Assembly: GCF_001654835.1 (NCBI RefSeq)
Contig: NZ_LXEP01000007.1
Coordinates: 1 to 64,000, forward strand
From: Buttiauxella gaviniae ATCC 51604
GTDB lineage: Bacteria; Pseudomonadota; Gammaproteobacteria; Enterobacterales; Enterobacteriaceae
Direction: 5' to 3'
Length of the DNA stretch: 64,000 bases
The notes beneath the pieces were generated by a model. The model searched no databases, had not been told where the DNA came from, and saw nothing but the letters and a program-made list of their open reading frames with translations. Every line of letters begins with the position of its first letter. Position 1 is the stretch's first letter. Below are positions 51,638 through 59,783 of the stretch, in pieces. A program made the translations under genes and the position numbers.

Positions 51638-52940
51638 ATGTTTGTATTTTGAATGGGGGTAAACGCCCACTCCTTTTCATCACCAGCACATCTGACCAAC
51701 GTGTCGTATAACGTGGTGAAAGCATGTCTCTTTTCATCTGCCAGGGTTGCTCTATCCCTTGCCCGGCAAAGTACAACGTTCCTTTGCCTTTCTTCTGATT
51801 AATACCATCAATGGTCTGCATCAGAGCGTCACTGTTGGCTCGAGGTGGGTTTTCATCAAAGAGATTTAGCTGGGCAACGCCCTGGCTAAAAAAGTCGCAA
51901 AGCATAATTCCAGCTTTTTGATAGTGGTGACCGTTTCTCCAGATAACGTTCAGGCAACGCGTGGCTGCAGCGATAATATCGCGGGTGTCCTGGGTGGGTG
52001 TCAGCAGTTTCACCATCGCCTGATTGCCATAGTAAGGTTCACTTGCTGAGAATGGCGATGTTTTGACAAAAGCCGAAATATGGCGGCAATACTGATGCTC
52101 GGCTCTTAACTTTTCTGCGGCACGTGCAGCATAACTACATAGAGCCTGGCGCATGTGTTCATACTCAGTAAGACGCTCCCCAAACGAACGTGAACAAATG
52201 ATCTCCTGTTTCGTGGGAGCAAATTCTTCAAACCCCAGGCAAGATTCACCACGCAGTTCACGAACCGTACGTTCGAGCACCACGCTAAAGTGCTTACGTA
52301 TAAAACGGGTATCAGTATCTGCAAGTTGCAGTGTGGTTTGAATGCCCATGGCATCAAGTTTTTTGCTGATACGACGACCGATTCCCCACACTTCATTAAC
52401 CGGTAATGCATGCATGAGTTTGCGCTGGTGATCAACATTGGATAGGTCAACCACGCCACCCGTTTTCAGCGGCCACTTCTTCGCCGCGTGATTAGCAAGC
52501 TTCGCCAGTGTTTTAGTTTGGGCGATCCCCACTCCCACGGTTAAATGCGTACGCTGTAAAAGAGTAGTACGTATTTCCCGGCCAAAATCCGCCAGATTGC
52601 GACAATTATTCACGCCAGATAAATCACAGAATGCTTCGTCGATGGAGTAAATCTCCACTCGCGGGCAGATTTCTTCCAGCGTCATCATAACCCTACGCGA
52701 CATATCAGCGTACAACTCGTAATTGCTACTAAAAGCGATAACGCCCTTTTGTCGGAAGAGCTCTTTCTGCTTAAAGTAAGGGCCGCCCATTTGTACACCG
52801 CAGTTTTTAGCCTCGGCGTTACGCGCAATAACACAGCCATCATTGTTACTGAGAACCACAACTGGCTTACCTTTCAGGTCTGGCCTGAATATGGTTTCAC
52901 AGCTTGCGTAAAAGCTGTTTACATCAACCAGAGCAAACAT
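51636..52940 (-). CDS. umuC: Error-prone DNA polymerase V catalytic subunit UmuC
   Basis: Y-family translesion polymerase of 434 aa (422 in E. coli). Catalytic acidic residues are in ALVDVNSFYASCE and EIYSIDEAFCDLSG. Thumb and little-finger regions follow, with the beta-clamp-binding motif AQLNLFDE. The last dozen or so residues (KRSGRLPPFKIQT) extend beyond the usual RYTTRxSDxLxxK end and read into the tRNA terminator. It starts 2 nt after umuD behind AGGTAA. No inactivating change is seen. Confidence 0.94.
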   Translation of the reverse strand: MFALVDVNSFYASCETIFRPDLKGKPVVVLSNNDGCVIARNAEAKNCGVQMGGPYFKQKELFRQKGVIAFSSNYELYADMSRRVMMTLEEICPRVEIYSIDEAFCDLSGVNNCRNLADFGREIRTTLLQRTHLTVGVGIAQTKTLAKLANHAAKKWPLKTGGVVDLSNVDHQRKLMHALPVNEVWGIGRRISKKLDAMGIQTTLQLADTDTRFIRKHFSVVLERTVRELRGESCLGFEEFAPTKQEIICSRSFGERLTEYEHMRQALCSYAARAAEKLRAEHQYCRHISAFVKTSPFSASEPYYGNQAMVKLLTPTQDTRDIIAAATRCLNVIWRNGHHYQKAGIMLCDFFSQGVAQLNLFDENPPRANSDALMQTIDGINQKKGKGTLYFAGQGIEQPWQMKRDMLSPRYTTRWSDVLVMKRSGRLPPFKIQT

Positions 52941-52942
52941 GG

Positions 52943-53302
52943 TTACCTCAATGATTTCACGATGTAAGTGACGACACCAAATATCTCAAGCGCCTCATCG
53001 CTGCCAATGCGAACAGGTTTGTAAGCGCGATTGAGCGGTATTAAATGGATAATGGCCCCGAGTTGTAGCTGCCTGACGATAAACTCGCCATTCATTGCTG
53101 CAATCACAATATCGCCATGTACCGCCGTTATTGCGCTATTGATCACCAGTAAATCGCCATTGCTGATACCACCCTCAATCATCGAATCGTCAGATGCACG
53201 CATGTAGTACGTGGCGGTTGGGTGAATGAACAGCAGTTGGCGAACATCAATGCTCTGTTCTGCATAATCCTGCGCGGGTGATGGAAATGCCCCCACAGTC
53301 AT
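52943..53302 (-). CDS. umuD: UmuD'-like polymerase V subunit, apparently made pre-truncated
   Basis: Accessory subunit of polymerase V. Normal UmuD (139 aa) removes its first 24 residues when RecA filaments trigger a Ser60/Lys97 self-cleavage at Cys-Gly. Here the ATG at 53302 gives 119 aa starting [13 protein letters not shown], nearly equal to mature UmuD' (115 aa). The catalytic Ser remains (SDDSMIEGG, with the preceding Gly changed to Asp), but the catalytic Lys is Arg ([11 protein letters not shown]), and the cleavage pair is Gly-Ala. The frame is open upstream to 53404, but that ATG lies beyond the LexA box, and the only other conventional start, TTG at 53326, has no ribosome site. The ATG overlaps the stop of a short leader. 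Confidence 0.8.
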   Translation of the reverse strand: MTVGAFPSPAQDYAEQSIDVRQLLFIHPTATYYMRASDDSMIEGGISNGDLLVINSAITAVHGDIVIAAMNGEFIVRQLQLGAIIHLIPLNRAYKPVRIGSDEALEIFGVVTYIVKSLR

Positions 53303-53352
53303 GCTCCATACGTCGTTGATTGGCAAAAAATAAAACGAGTTAGCGGTGCCAT
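53299..53352 (-). CDS. Possible 17-codon leader ORF translationally coupled to umuD
   Basis: An ATG preceded by GTGAGGGAATTT (GAGGGA Shine-Dalgarno) begins 19 nt after the LexA box, exactly where umuD would be expected to start. It encodes [17 protein letters not shown] and stops at TGA, sharing ATGA with the umuD ATG at 53302. It is either a true coupling leader or the frameshifted remnant of the lost UmuD arm. Too short to judge by composition. Confidence 0.5.
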   Translation of the reverse strand: MAPLTRFIFCQSTTYGA

Positions 53353-53371
53353 AAATTCCCTCACGAACAAA

Positions 53372-53391
53372 TACTGTATATATATACAGTA
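53372..53391. promoter_or_regulatory. LexA (SOS) box of umuDC, perfect palindrome
   Basis: TACTGTATATATATACAGTA is a perfect 20-bp palindrome fitting the consensus CTG-(TA)5-CAG core. It lies 19 bp before the leader ATG, as at the E. coli umuDC promoter. Such a site predicts very tight LexA repression and late SOS induction. Confidence 0.95.
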
Positions 53392-53552
53392 TCGTTAAAT
53401 GCATGGGTCGATCAAGTCACTTGCAGGCAGATTCTTATAACGATTTGAAGACGTGGAGAATTTAATTAGCAGAAAAAGAGCAAGATGAATCGCACCCCAA
53501 ATTTGCCCTACCGCTTCAGTCCTCACCGTTCTATGCTTAGTTGATGGAGAAA

Positions 53553-54824
53553 ATGACTGAACTGAAACGCACCAAGCGCCTTGCGCTTTCCTTGCTGCTG
53601 ATTGCGGCAGTGACTTTTGTGATAACCCTCTTTTTGCCACCGGGATTCTGGGTTAGCGGCTTAAAAGCGATTGCTGAAGCTGCTATGGTCGGTGCACTCG
53701 CTGACTGGTTTGCCGTTACCGCGTTGTTTCATCGCGTGCCGATTCCTTTTATTTCCCGCCATACGGCGATTATTCCGCGTAACAAAGACCGCATTGGTGA
53801 CAATCTGGGCATCTTTGTGCAGGAAAAGTTTCTTGATACTCAATCACTCATAGCACTGATTCGCCGCCACGAACCGGCACATATGATTGGCCAGTGGTTC
53901 AGCAAGCCCGATAACGCCCAGCGCGTTGGCCAGCATCTGTTGCAAGTGATGAGCGCATTTTTGGATCTGACAGACGATGCGCGTATTCAGCGGTTGATCC
54001 GCCAGGCGGTACACAAAGCGATTGATAAAGTCGATTTAACACATTCAAGCGCTCTATTGCTGGAAAGCCTGACCAAAAATAACCGCCATCAGGAATTGCT
54101 CGACGCAGTGATTGCTCAAATGCTCACACTGATTAAACGTGAGAGTACGCGGGCGTTTATTGCCCACCAAATTGTCCGCTGGCTGGAAACGGAGCACCCA
54201 CGTAAAGCCAGCATTCTGCCGACAGAATGGCTGGGGGAACATAGCGCTCAGCTGGTTTCCAATGCGGTCAACTCGTTCCTTGATGATGTCAGCCACGATC
54301 AAGGCCACCAGATCCGCCAGGCATTCGATCGAGCCACATTAAAGCTTATCGAGAATCTTAAGCACTCGCCGCAAATGGCGGAAAATGCAGACAGCATCAA
54401 GAGTTATTTGAAAGAGGATGAGGCATTTAACCGCTATCTGGGCGAACTTTGGGGCGATTTGCGGCAATGGCTGAAGGTTGATGTTAATGCTGAGGACTCG
54501 CGCGTGAAACAGCGAATTGCTGAGGCTGGACAGTGGCTTGGGGAAACGCTAGTTGCCGACAGCGCGTTACGCGCTTCATTAAACGAGCATCTGGAGCAGG
54601 CAGTACAAAAGATCGCACCTGAGTTTGCTACGTTCCTGACGCGTCATATTAGCGACACGGTCAAAAGTTGGGATGCGCAGGATATGTCGCGGCAAATCGA
54701 GCTGAATATCGGTAAAGACTTACAGTTTATCCGTATTAACGGCACGCTGGTTGGGGGATCAATCGGGCTGGTGTTGTACCTGCTATCGCAGATACCGGCG
54801 GTGCTGCCGTTACTGAACTTCTAA
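53553..54824 (+). CDS. yjiN: DUF445 inner-membrane protein YjiN
   Basis: A 423-aa protein of the DUF445 family, similar to E. coli YjiN. N-terminal TM helices ([20 protein letters not shown]), the conserved [20 protein letters not shown] and [17 protein letters not shown] blocks, a long amphipathic helical region and a C-terminal TM ([20 protein letters not shown]) are seen. Function is unknown. ATG at 53553 is chosen for the GGAGAAA before it; 53544 is also possible. In E. coli yjiN is elsewhere on the chromosome; here it occupies the place of modABC next to acrZ. Confidence 0.9.
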   Translation: MTELKRTKRLALSLLLIAAVTFVITLFLPPGFWVSGLKAIAEAAMVGALADWFAVTALFHRVPIPFISRHTAIIPRNKDRIGDNLGIFVQEKFLDTQSLIALIRRHEPAHMIGQWFSKPDNAQRVGQHLLQVMSAFLDLTDDARIQRLIRQAVHKAIDKVDLTHSSALLLESLTKNNRHQELLDAVIAQMLTLIKRESTRAFIAHQIVRWLETEHPRKASILPTEWLGEHSAQLVSNAVNSFLDDVSHDQGHQIRQAFDRATLKLIENLKHSPQMAENADSIKSYLKEDEAFNRYLGELWGDLRQWLKVDVNAEDSRVKQRIAEAGQWLGETLVADSALRASLNEHLEQAVQKIAPEFATFLTRHISDTVKSWDAQDMSRQIELNIGKDLQFIRINGTLVGGSIGLVLYLLSQIPAVLPLLNF

Positions 54825-54828
54825 AGAA

Positions 54829-54850
54829 AACGCCCGCATCAGCGGGCGTT
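54829..54850. terminator. Bidirectional hairpin between yjiN and acrZ
   Basis: aacgcccgc-atca-gcgggcgtt forms a 9-bp GC-rich stem between convergent stop codons. T-runs are short. Confidence 0.75.
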
Positions 54851-54856
54851 AGAGAA

Positions 54857-55006
54857 TCAATGGTTTTGTTTCGGTTGGTCGTTGTGACCGACTTTTGAGA
54901 AGACGTTAAAGACTTCACCCAATCCATAGATAAGACCGAGAATCACCGCCATAACGATTGGCACCATGACCACGGCAAACACCAAGCTTTTCAATAACTC
55001 TAACAT
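54857..55006 (-). CDS. acrZ: Multidrug efflux accessory small protein AcrZ
   Basis: A 49-aa single-helix membrane protein that binds AcrB and adjusts the substrate range of AcrAB-TolC. The sequence starts [20 protein letters not shown] and ends HNDQPKQNH; only a few residues differ from E. coli AcrZ. The ATG at 55006 follows TTGGAGGCATCC, a strong ribosome site. It is divergent from modE, as in E. coli, but modABC does not follow it. Confidence 0.95.
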   Translation of the reverse strand: MLELLKSLVFAVVMVPIVMAVILGLIYGLGEVFNVFSKVGHNDQPKQNH

Positions 55007-55134
55007 GGATGCCTCCAACAAAAGTGAGAACGGCTATTCTAACGACCTGACAGAAAAACGCACTCTCCTTTTGTGCGATTTGCCCAACCCCGCGCAATAG
55101 AGGAAAATGGCGTTTTCATTATTGCGGAGAGGTT

Positions 55135-55926
55135 ATGCAAGCTGAAATTTTACTGACGCTGAAACTCCAGCAGCGGCTGTTCGCCGATCCACGTCGTATC
55201 GCGCTACTTAAACAAATACAACATACCGGCTCAATTAGCCAGGGTGCGAAGCTTGCAGGCATCAGCTACAAAAGTGCCTGGGATGCCATCAATGAGATGA
55301 ATCAGTTAAGCGATGAGACATTAGTTGAACGAGCGACAGGCGGTAAAGGCGGTGGCGGCGCGATACTTACACGCTATGGTGAGCGTCTTATCCAACTGTA
55401 TGAACTGCTCGCGCAAATCCAACAAAAAGCCTTTGATGTGCTGCGTGATGACGCATTGCCGCTCGATAGTCTGCTCGCAGCCATTTCACGATTCTCATTG
55501 CAAACCAGCGCCCGTAATCAGCTTTTCGGCACGGTATTGCATCGGGATGGCGAACAAGTACAACAGCACGTGGATATCTTACTGGCTGATGGCACAACAC
55601 GTTTGCAAGCAGCAATTACGCGTCAAAGCGCAGAACGCCTGGGTTTGAGCGAAGGCAAAGAAGTCCTTGTGCTGATTAAAGCGCCGTGGGTGGAAATTAC
55701 CTCCGATGCAAAACGTGCCAGCGGCGCAGACAACCAACTCACCGGCATTGTCAGCAATATTCAGCAAGGTGCGGAACAAAGCGAAGTTCTGGTGCAATTA
55801 CCTGACGGGCAAACGCTGTGTGCTACCGTTCCAAATAACGTGGTGGAAATCCAGAAGCTGGTAGAAGGTGCTGAAGTCATAGCATTTTTTAATGCCGATC
55901 GCGTGATTATCGCAACTCTGTGCTAA
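55135..55926 (+). CDS. modE: Molybdate-responsive transcriptional regulator ModE
   Basis: A 263-aa regulator that binds molybdate and represses modABC while activating molybdoenzyme genes. It has an N-terminal winged helix (GSISQGAKLAGISYKSAWDAI) and two C-terminal MOP molybdate-binding domains (SARNQLFGTVLHR; ADNQLTGIVSNIQQG). It is followed by modF. Its usual target modABC is not beside it. Confidence 0.95.
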   Translation: MQAEILLTLKLQQRLFADPRRIALLKQIQHTGSISQGAKLAGISYKSAWDAINEMNQLSDETLVERATGGKGGGGAILTRYGERLIQLYELLAQIQQKAFDVLRDDALPLDSLLAAISRFSLQTSARNQLFGTVLHRDGEQVQQHVDILLADGTTRLQAAITRQSAERLGLSEGKEVLVLIKAPWVEITSDAKRASGADNQLTGIVSNIQQGAEQSEVLVQLPDGQTLCATVPNNVVEIQKLVEGAEVIAFFNADRVIIATLC

Positions 55927-56002
55927 AAAAACCTGGCGAATTGACAACAAGACAGGCAATCCGTAAATCTGAATTTAATGACTGCAAAAAATGGGATGTT
56001 CT

Positions 56003-57472
56003 ATGTCGACGTTGCAAATTTCGCAAGGGGTCTTTCACCTTAGCGATACCCGAACTCTGGCCCTTAATGATTTAACCGTTAACGCCGGTGAAAGCTGGGC
56101 GTTTGTGGGCGCTAACGGTAGTGGGAAATCAGCCCTCGCCCGCGCACTTGCGGGTTCCCTACCTATACAGAAAGGCGAGCGCCAGTGCTCGTTTTCTCGC
56201 ATTGCTCATCTTTCCTTTGAACAACTGCAAAAATTAGTCAGCGATGAATGGCAGCGCAATAACACTGACCTGTTGAGCCCGGACGAAGACGACACTGGCC
56301 GCACGACGGCAGAAATTATTCAGGATGAAGTCAAAGATGAAAACCGCTGCCAGAAACTTGCCCAGCTTTTTGGCATTACCCCGTTACTGACTCGCCGTTT
56401 TAAATACCTTTCAACCGGAGAGACGCGCAAAACGCTGCTCTGCCAGGCGCTGATGTCACAACCTGATTTGCTGATTCTCGACGAACCGTTTGACGGTCTG
56501 GATGTGCATTCCCGTGTACAACTGGCAGAGCTATTGGGTGAACTAAGCACGCAGGGTTACACCGTGGTGCTGGTGCTTAACCGCTTCGATGAAATCCCTG
56601 ATTTTGTACAGCATGCTGGCGTGCTGGCAGATTGCGCGCTGATTGAAGTGGGCGAAAAACAAAAACTACTGGAACAGGCGTTAATCGCGCAACTTGCCCA
56701 CAGCGAAAAACTAGCAGGCGTTGCGCTGCCGGAAGCTGATGACCCAAGCGCTCGTTACACTCTGCCTGCCGATCAGCCGCGCATTGTTCTGCGTGATGGC
56801 GTGGTGGAATATAATGACCGGCCTATCCTGCACAAGCTTTCCTGGACGGTAAACCCTGGTGAACACTGGCAAATTGTTGGCCCCAATGGGGCGGGCAAAT
56901 CGACATTATTGAGCCTGGTAACTGGTGATCATCCCCAGGGATACAGCAACGATCTAACGCTGTTTGGCCGTCGGCGAGGCAGCGGTGAAACCATCTGGGA
57001 TATCAAAAAACATATCGGTTACGTCAGCAGTAACTTACATCTGGATTATCGCGTGAGCACCACAGTAAGAAACGTGGTTCTTTCGGGATATTTTGATTCG
57101 ATTGGTATTTATCAGGCCGTTTCCGACCGCCAGCAAAAACTCGCCAGTGAATGGCTGAACATGCTCGGCATGGACAATGCCATCGCTGATGCACCGTTCC
57201 ACAGCTTATCCTGGGGCCAACAACGCCTTGCACTTATTGCCCGTGCGTTAGTTAAACACCCGACATTGTTAATTCTGGATGAACCGTTGCAGGGCCTGGA
57301 TCCGCTGAACCGCCAGTTAGTGCGCCGTTTCATTGATATTTTGATTGGCGAAGCAGAAACCCAGTTGCTGTTTGTCTCTCACCATGCCGAAGACGCGCCT
57401 GAATGCATCACTAAGCGGCTGACTTTCGTTGCCAGTGACGATGCGTATCGCTACGAGTTTGAAGATTTATAG
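56003..57472 (+). CDS. modF: Double ABC ATPase ModF
   Basis: A 489-aa soluble protein with two ABC domains, co-transcribed with modE in enterobacteria; its transport partner is not known. Domain 1 has Walker A GANGSGKSALARAL, signature LSTGETRKT and Walker B LLILDEPFDGLD. Domain 2 has GPNGAGKSTLLSLV, LSWGQQRLA and LLILDEPLQGLD. ATG at 56003 is chosen by alignment with E. coli (MSTLQIS). Confidence 0.94.
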   Translation: MSTLQISQGVFHLSDTRTLALNDLTVNAGESWAFVGANGSGKSALARALAGSLPIQKGERQCSFSRIAHLSFEQLQKLVSDEWQRNNTDLLSPDEDDTGRTTAEIIQDEVKDENRCQKLAQLFGITPLLTRRFKYLSTGETRKTLLCQALMSQPDLLILDEPFDGLDVHSRVQLAELLGELSTQGYTVVLVLNRFDEIPDFVQHAGVLADCALIEVGEKQKLLEQALIAQLAHSEKLAGVALPEADDPSARYTLPADQPRIVLRDGVVEYNDRPILHKLSWTVNPGEHWQIVGPNGAGKSTLLSLVTGDHPQGYSNDLTLFGRRRGSGETIWDIKKHIGYVSSNLHLDYRVSTTVRNVVLSGYFDSIGIYQAVSDRQQKLASEWLNMLGMDNAIADAPFHSLSWGQQRLALIARALVKHPTLLILDEPLQGLDPLNRQLVRRFIDILIGEAETQLLFVSHHAEDAPECITKRLTFVASDDAYRYEFEDL

Positions 57473-57500
57473 CGCCTGAACGACAAAGCTCTTTCCGTCG

Positions 57501-57528
57501 GGGTGGCTATGTTTTCGTTTAGCCACCC
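57501..57528 (+). terminator. Hairpin after modF
   Basis: gggtggcta pairs perfectly with tagccaccc around an 10-nt T-rich loop. Only a weak T tail follows. Confidence 0.6.
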
Positions 57529-57613
57529 TACTTTCAGACAACCCGCAACATCCTCGTAGCTACCATTTGTTTTATAATCATTTTTACTGCTAAAGGTTGC
57601 TGTTGATATATCA

Positions 57614-57629
57614 GTGTAAACGATTCCAC
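57614..57629. promoter_or_regulatory. External gal operator (GalR/GalS), OE
   Basis: GTGTAAACGATTCCAC is identical to the E. coli external galactose operator and lies at the same distance from the promoters. Confidence 0.95.
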
Positions 57630-57632
57630 TAA

Positions 57633-57654
57633 TTTATCCCATGTCACACTTTTG
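57633..57654 (+). promoter_or_regulatory. CRP site of the gal promoter
   Basis: A TGTCACAC right half preceded by TTTATCCCA, one base different from the E. coli gal CRP site, positioned between OE and the -10 boxes. Confidence 0.8.
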
Positions 57655-57664
57655 CCATCTCTGT

Positions 57665-57675
57665 TATGCTATGTT
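57665..57675 (+). promoter_or_regulatory. Overlapping gal P2 and P1 -10 elements
   Basis: TATGCT (57665-57670) and TATGTT (57670-57675) are offset by 5 bp, as the two overlapping gal promoters are in E. coli (TATGCT and TATGGT). Confidence 0.8.
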
Positions 57676-57707
57676 TAATACATACCATACGCGTAATGGA
57701 GAGCAAA

Positions 57708-58724
57708 ATGAAAGTATTGGTAACAGGTGGTAGCGGTTACATAGGCAGTCATACCTGTGTGCAATTACTACAGAATGGTCATGACGTCGTCATCCTGGAT
57801 AATCTATGCAACAGTAAGCGTAGCGTATTGCCAGTCATTGAGCGCCTTGGTGGCAAACACCCTTTGTTCATTGACGGCGATATCCGTGATGAAGCATTGC
57901 TGGCTGAAATTTTCCACGATCACCAGGTTGATGCGGTTATCCATTTTGCCGGGCTCAAAGCCGTTGGCGAATCGGTTAACAAGCCGCTGGAATATTACGA
58001 CAACAATGTTACTGGCACCTTGCGCCTGATTTCTGCCATGCGCGCGGCTAATGTCACCAACTTCATCTTCAGCTCATCTGCCACAGTTTATGGCGACCAG
58101 CCGCAAATCCCTTACGTTGAAAGCTTCCCAACCGGCACACCTGCAAGCCCATATGGCCGCAGCAAGTTAATGGTTGAACAGATTCTGGCTGATTTGCAAA
58201 AAGCCCAGCCGAACTGGAGCGTGGCGCTGCTGCGTTACTTCAACCCGGTAGGTGCGCATCCGTCAGGCGATATGGGTGAAGACCCGCAAGGTATTCCAAA
58301 CAACCTGATGCCTTATATCGCGCAGGTTGCAGTAGGACGTCGTGATTCACTGGCAGTCTTTGGTAACGATTACCCAACCGAAGACGGTACTGGCGTGCGC
58401 GACTACATTCACGTGATGGATCTTGCCGATGGCCATGTTGCAGCAATGCAAACACTACAAGGCAAGCCTGGCGTGCATATCTATAACCTCGGTGCAGGTA
58501 TCGGTAGCAGCGTGCTGGACGTTATCAACGCTTTCAGTACCGCTTGCGGAAAGCCGGTGAATTATCACTTCGCCCCGCGCCGTGAAGGCGATCTCCCCGC
58601 TTATTGGGCAGATGCCTCCAAAGCCGACCAAGAACTTAACTGGCGTGTCAGCCGGACTCTGCAAGAAATGGCAGATGATACCTGGCGCTGGCAGTCTCGC
58701 CATCCTCAAGGTTATCCAGACTAA
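57708..58724 (+). CDS. galE: UDP-glucose 4-epimerase
   Basis: Interconverts UDP-galactose and UDP-glucose in the Leloir pathway, also supplying UDP-galactose for LPS. Length 338 aa. An extended SDR with VTGGSGYIGSHTCVQLL, FSSSATVYGD (catalytic Ser) and SPYGRSKLMVEQ (Y-x-x-x-K). ATG at 57708 follows GGAGAGC and matches the E. coli start. First gene of galETKM. Confidence 0.98.
   Translation: MKVLVTGGSGYIGSHTCVQLLQNGHDVVILDNLCNSKRSVLPVIERLGGKHPLFIDGDIRDEALLAEIFHDHQVDAVIHFAGLKAVGESVNKPLEYYDNNVTGTLRLISAMRAANVTNFIFSSSATVYGDQPQIPYVESFPTGTPASPYGRSKLMVEQILADLQKAQPNWSVALLRYFNPVGAHPSGDMGEDPQGIPNNLMPYIAQVAVGRRDSLAVFGNDYPTEDGTGVRDYIHVMDLADGHVAAMQTLQGKPGVHIYNLGAGIGSSVLDVINAFSTACGKPVNYHFAPRREGDLPAYWADASKADQELNWRVSRTLQEMADDTWRWQSRHPQGYPD
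57727..57742. promoter_or_regulatory. Internal gal operator, OI
   Basis: GTGGTAGCGGTTACAT lies inside the galE coding start, 113 bp from OE, identical in sequence and spacing to the E. coli internal operator that supports the DNA-looping repressosome. Confidence 0.92.
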
Positions 58725-58733
58725 GGAAATGTG

Positions 58734-59780
58734 ATGGAGCAGTTTAACCCGGTGGATCATCCACATCGCCGTTTTAACCCACTAACTGGACAATGGATTC
58801 TGGTCTCTCCGCATCGGGCTAAGCGCCCATGGCAAGGGGCCCAGGAAACACCATCACAGGAAACATTACCGGCGCACGATCCGGATTGTTTCTTGTGTCC
58901 CGGAAATACGCGCGTCACTGGCGATAAAAATCCGCAATATACCGGCACTTTTGTTTTTACTAACGACTTTGCCGCGTTGATGACGGACACCCCAGACGCA
59001 CCTGAAAACAGCGATCCACTTTTACGTTGTGAAAGCGCTCGCGGTACCAGCCGGGTTATCTGCTTCTCCCCAGATCACAGCAAAACGCTACCGCAACTTT
59101 CCGTAACAGCACTTGAAGAAGTGGTCAAAACCTGGCAGGAACAGACTGCGGATCTGGGTAAAACCTATCCGTGGGTGCAGGTTTTTGAAAACAAAGGCGC
59201 TGCTATGGGCTGCTCCAACCCCCATCCGCACGGCCAGGTTTGGGCAAACAGCTTCCTGCCAAACGAAGTGGCGCGTGAAGATGTGCTGCAACTTGAATAC
59301 TTTGCCGAAACAGCCTCGCCGATGTTGGTCGATTACGCACAGCGTGAGCTTAAAGACGGCAGCCGTACGGTGGTAGAAACCGAACACTGGATTGCCGTAG
59401 TGCCTTACTGGGCCGCGTGGCCGTTCGAAACGCTGCTGCTGCCAAAAACACATATTCTGCGTATTACCGATCTTAGTGCCGAACAGAGCAGTGATTTGGC
59501 GCTGGCATTGAAAAAACTGACCAGCCGTTACGACAACCTTTTCCAGTGCTCATTCCCGTATTCCATGGGTTGGCACGGTGCACCGTTTAACGGTGAGGAA
59601 AATGGTCACTGGCAGTTGCACGCTCACTTCTATCCGCCACTGCTGCGTAGCGCAACAGTGCGTAAATTTATGGTCGGCTATGAAATGCTGGCCGAAACGC
59701 AACGTGATTTAACCGCAGAGCAAGCCGCAGAACGCTTGCGTGCCGTATCCGATATTCACTTTCGCCAATCCGGAGAATAA
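58734..59780 (+). CDS. galT: Galactose-1-phosphate uridylyltransferase
   Basis: Transfers UMP between UDP-glucose and galactose 1-phosphate; HIT superfamily, 348 aa. The active-site histidine triad is in [14 protein letters not shown], and metal-binding Cys residues are in DCFLCPGN. Start at ATG 58734 behind AAGGAAATG; a GTG 3 nt upstream is possible. It lies 9 nt after galE. Confidence 0.97.
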   Translation: MEQFNPVDHPHRRFNPLTGQWILVSPHRAKRPWQGAQETPSQETLPAHDPDCFLCPGNTRVTGDKNPQYTGTFVFTNDFAALMTDTPDAPENSDPLLRCESARGTSRVICFSPDHSKTLPQLSVTALEEVVKTWQEQTADLGKTYPWVQVFENKGAAMGCSNPHPHGQVWANSFLPNEVAREDVLQLEYFAETASPMLVDYAQRELKDGSRTVVETEHWIAVVPYWAAWPFETLLLPKTHILRITDLSAEQSSDLALALKKLTSRYDNLFQCSFPYSMGWHGAPFNGEENGHWQLHAHFYPPLLRSATVRKFMVGYEMLAETQRDLTAEQAAERLRAVSDIHFRQSGE

Positions 59781-59783
59781 AAA

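Noticed and set aside
53302-53404. Long umuD form starting at the ATG at 53404
   Set aside because: This start lies upstream of the LexA box, so it would not be in an SOS-controlled transcript, and its N-terminal sequence does not resemble a UmuD arm.
51521-53552. Integrative element inserted at the tRNA-Pro gene
   Set aside because: I found no integrase gene and no second copy of the tRNA 3' end downstream. umuDC beside a tRNA and a gene-order break are better explained by rearrangement.
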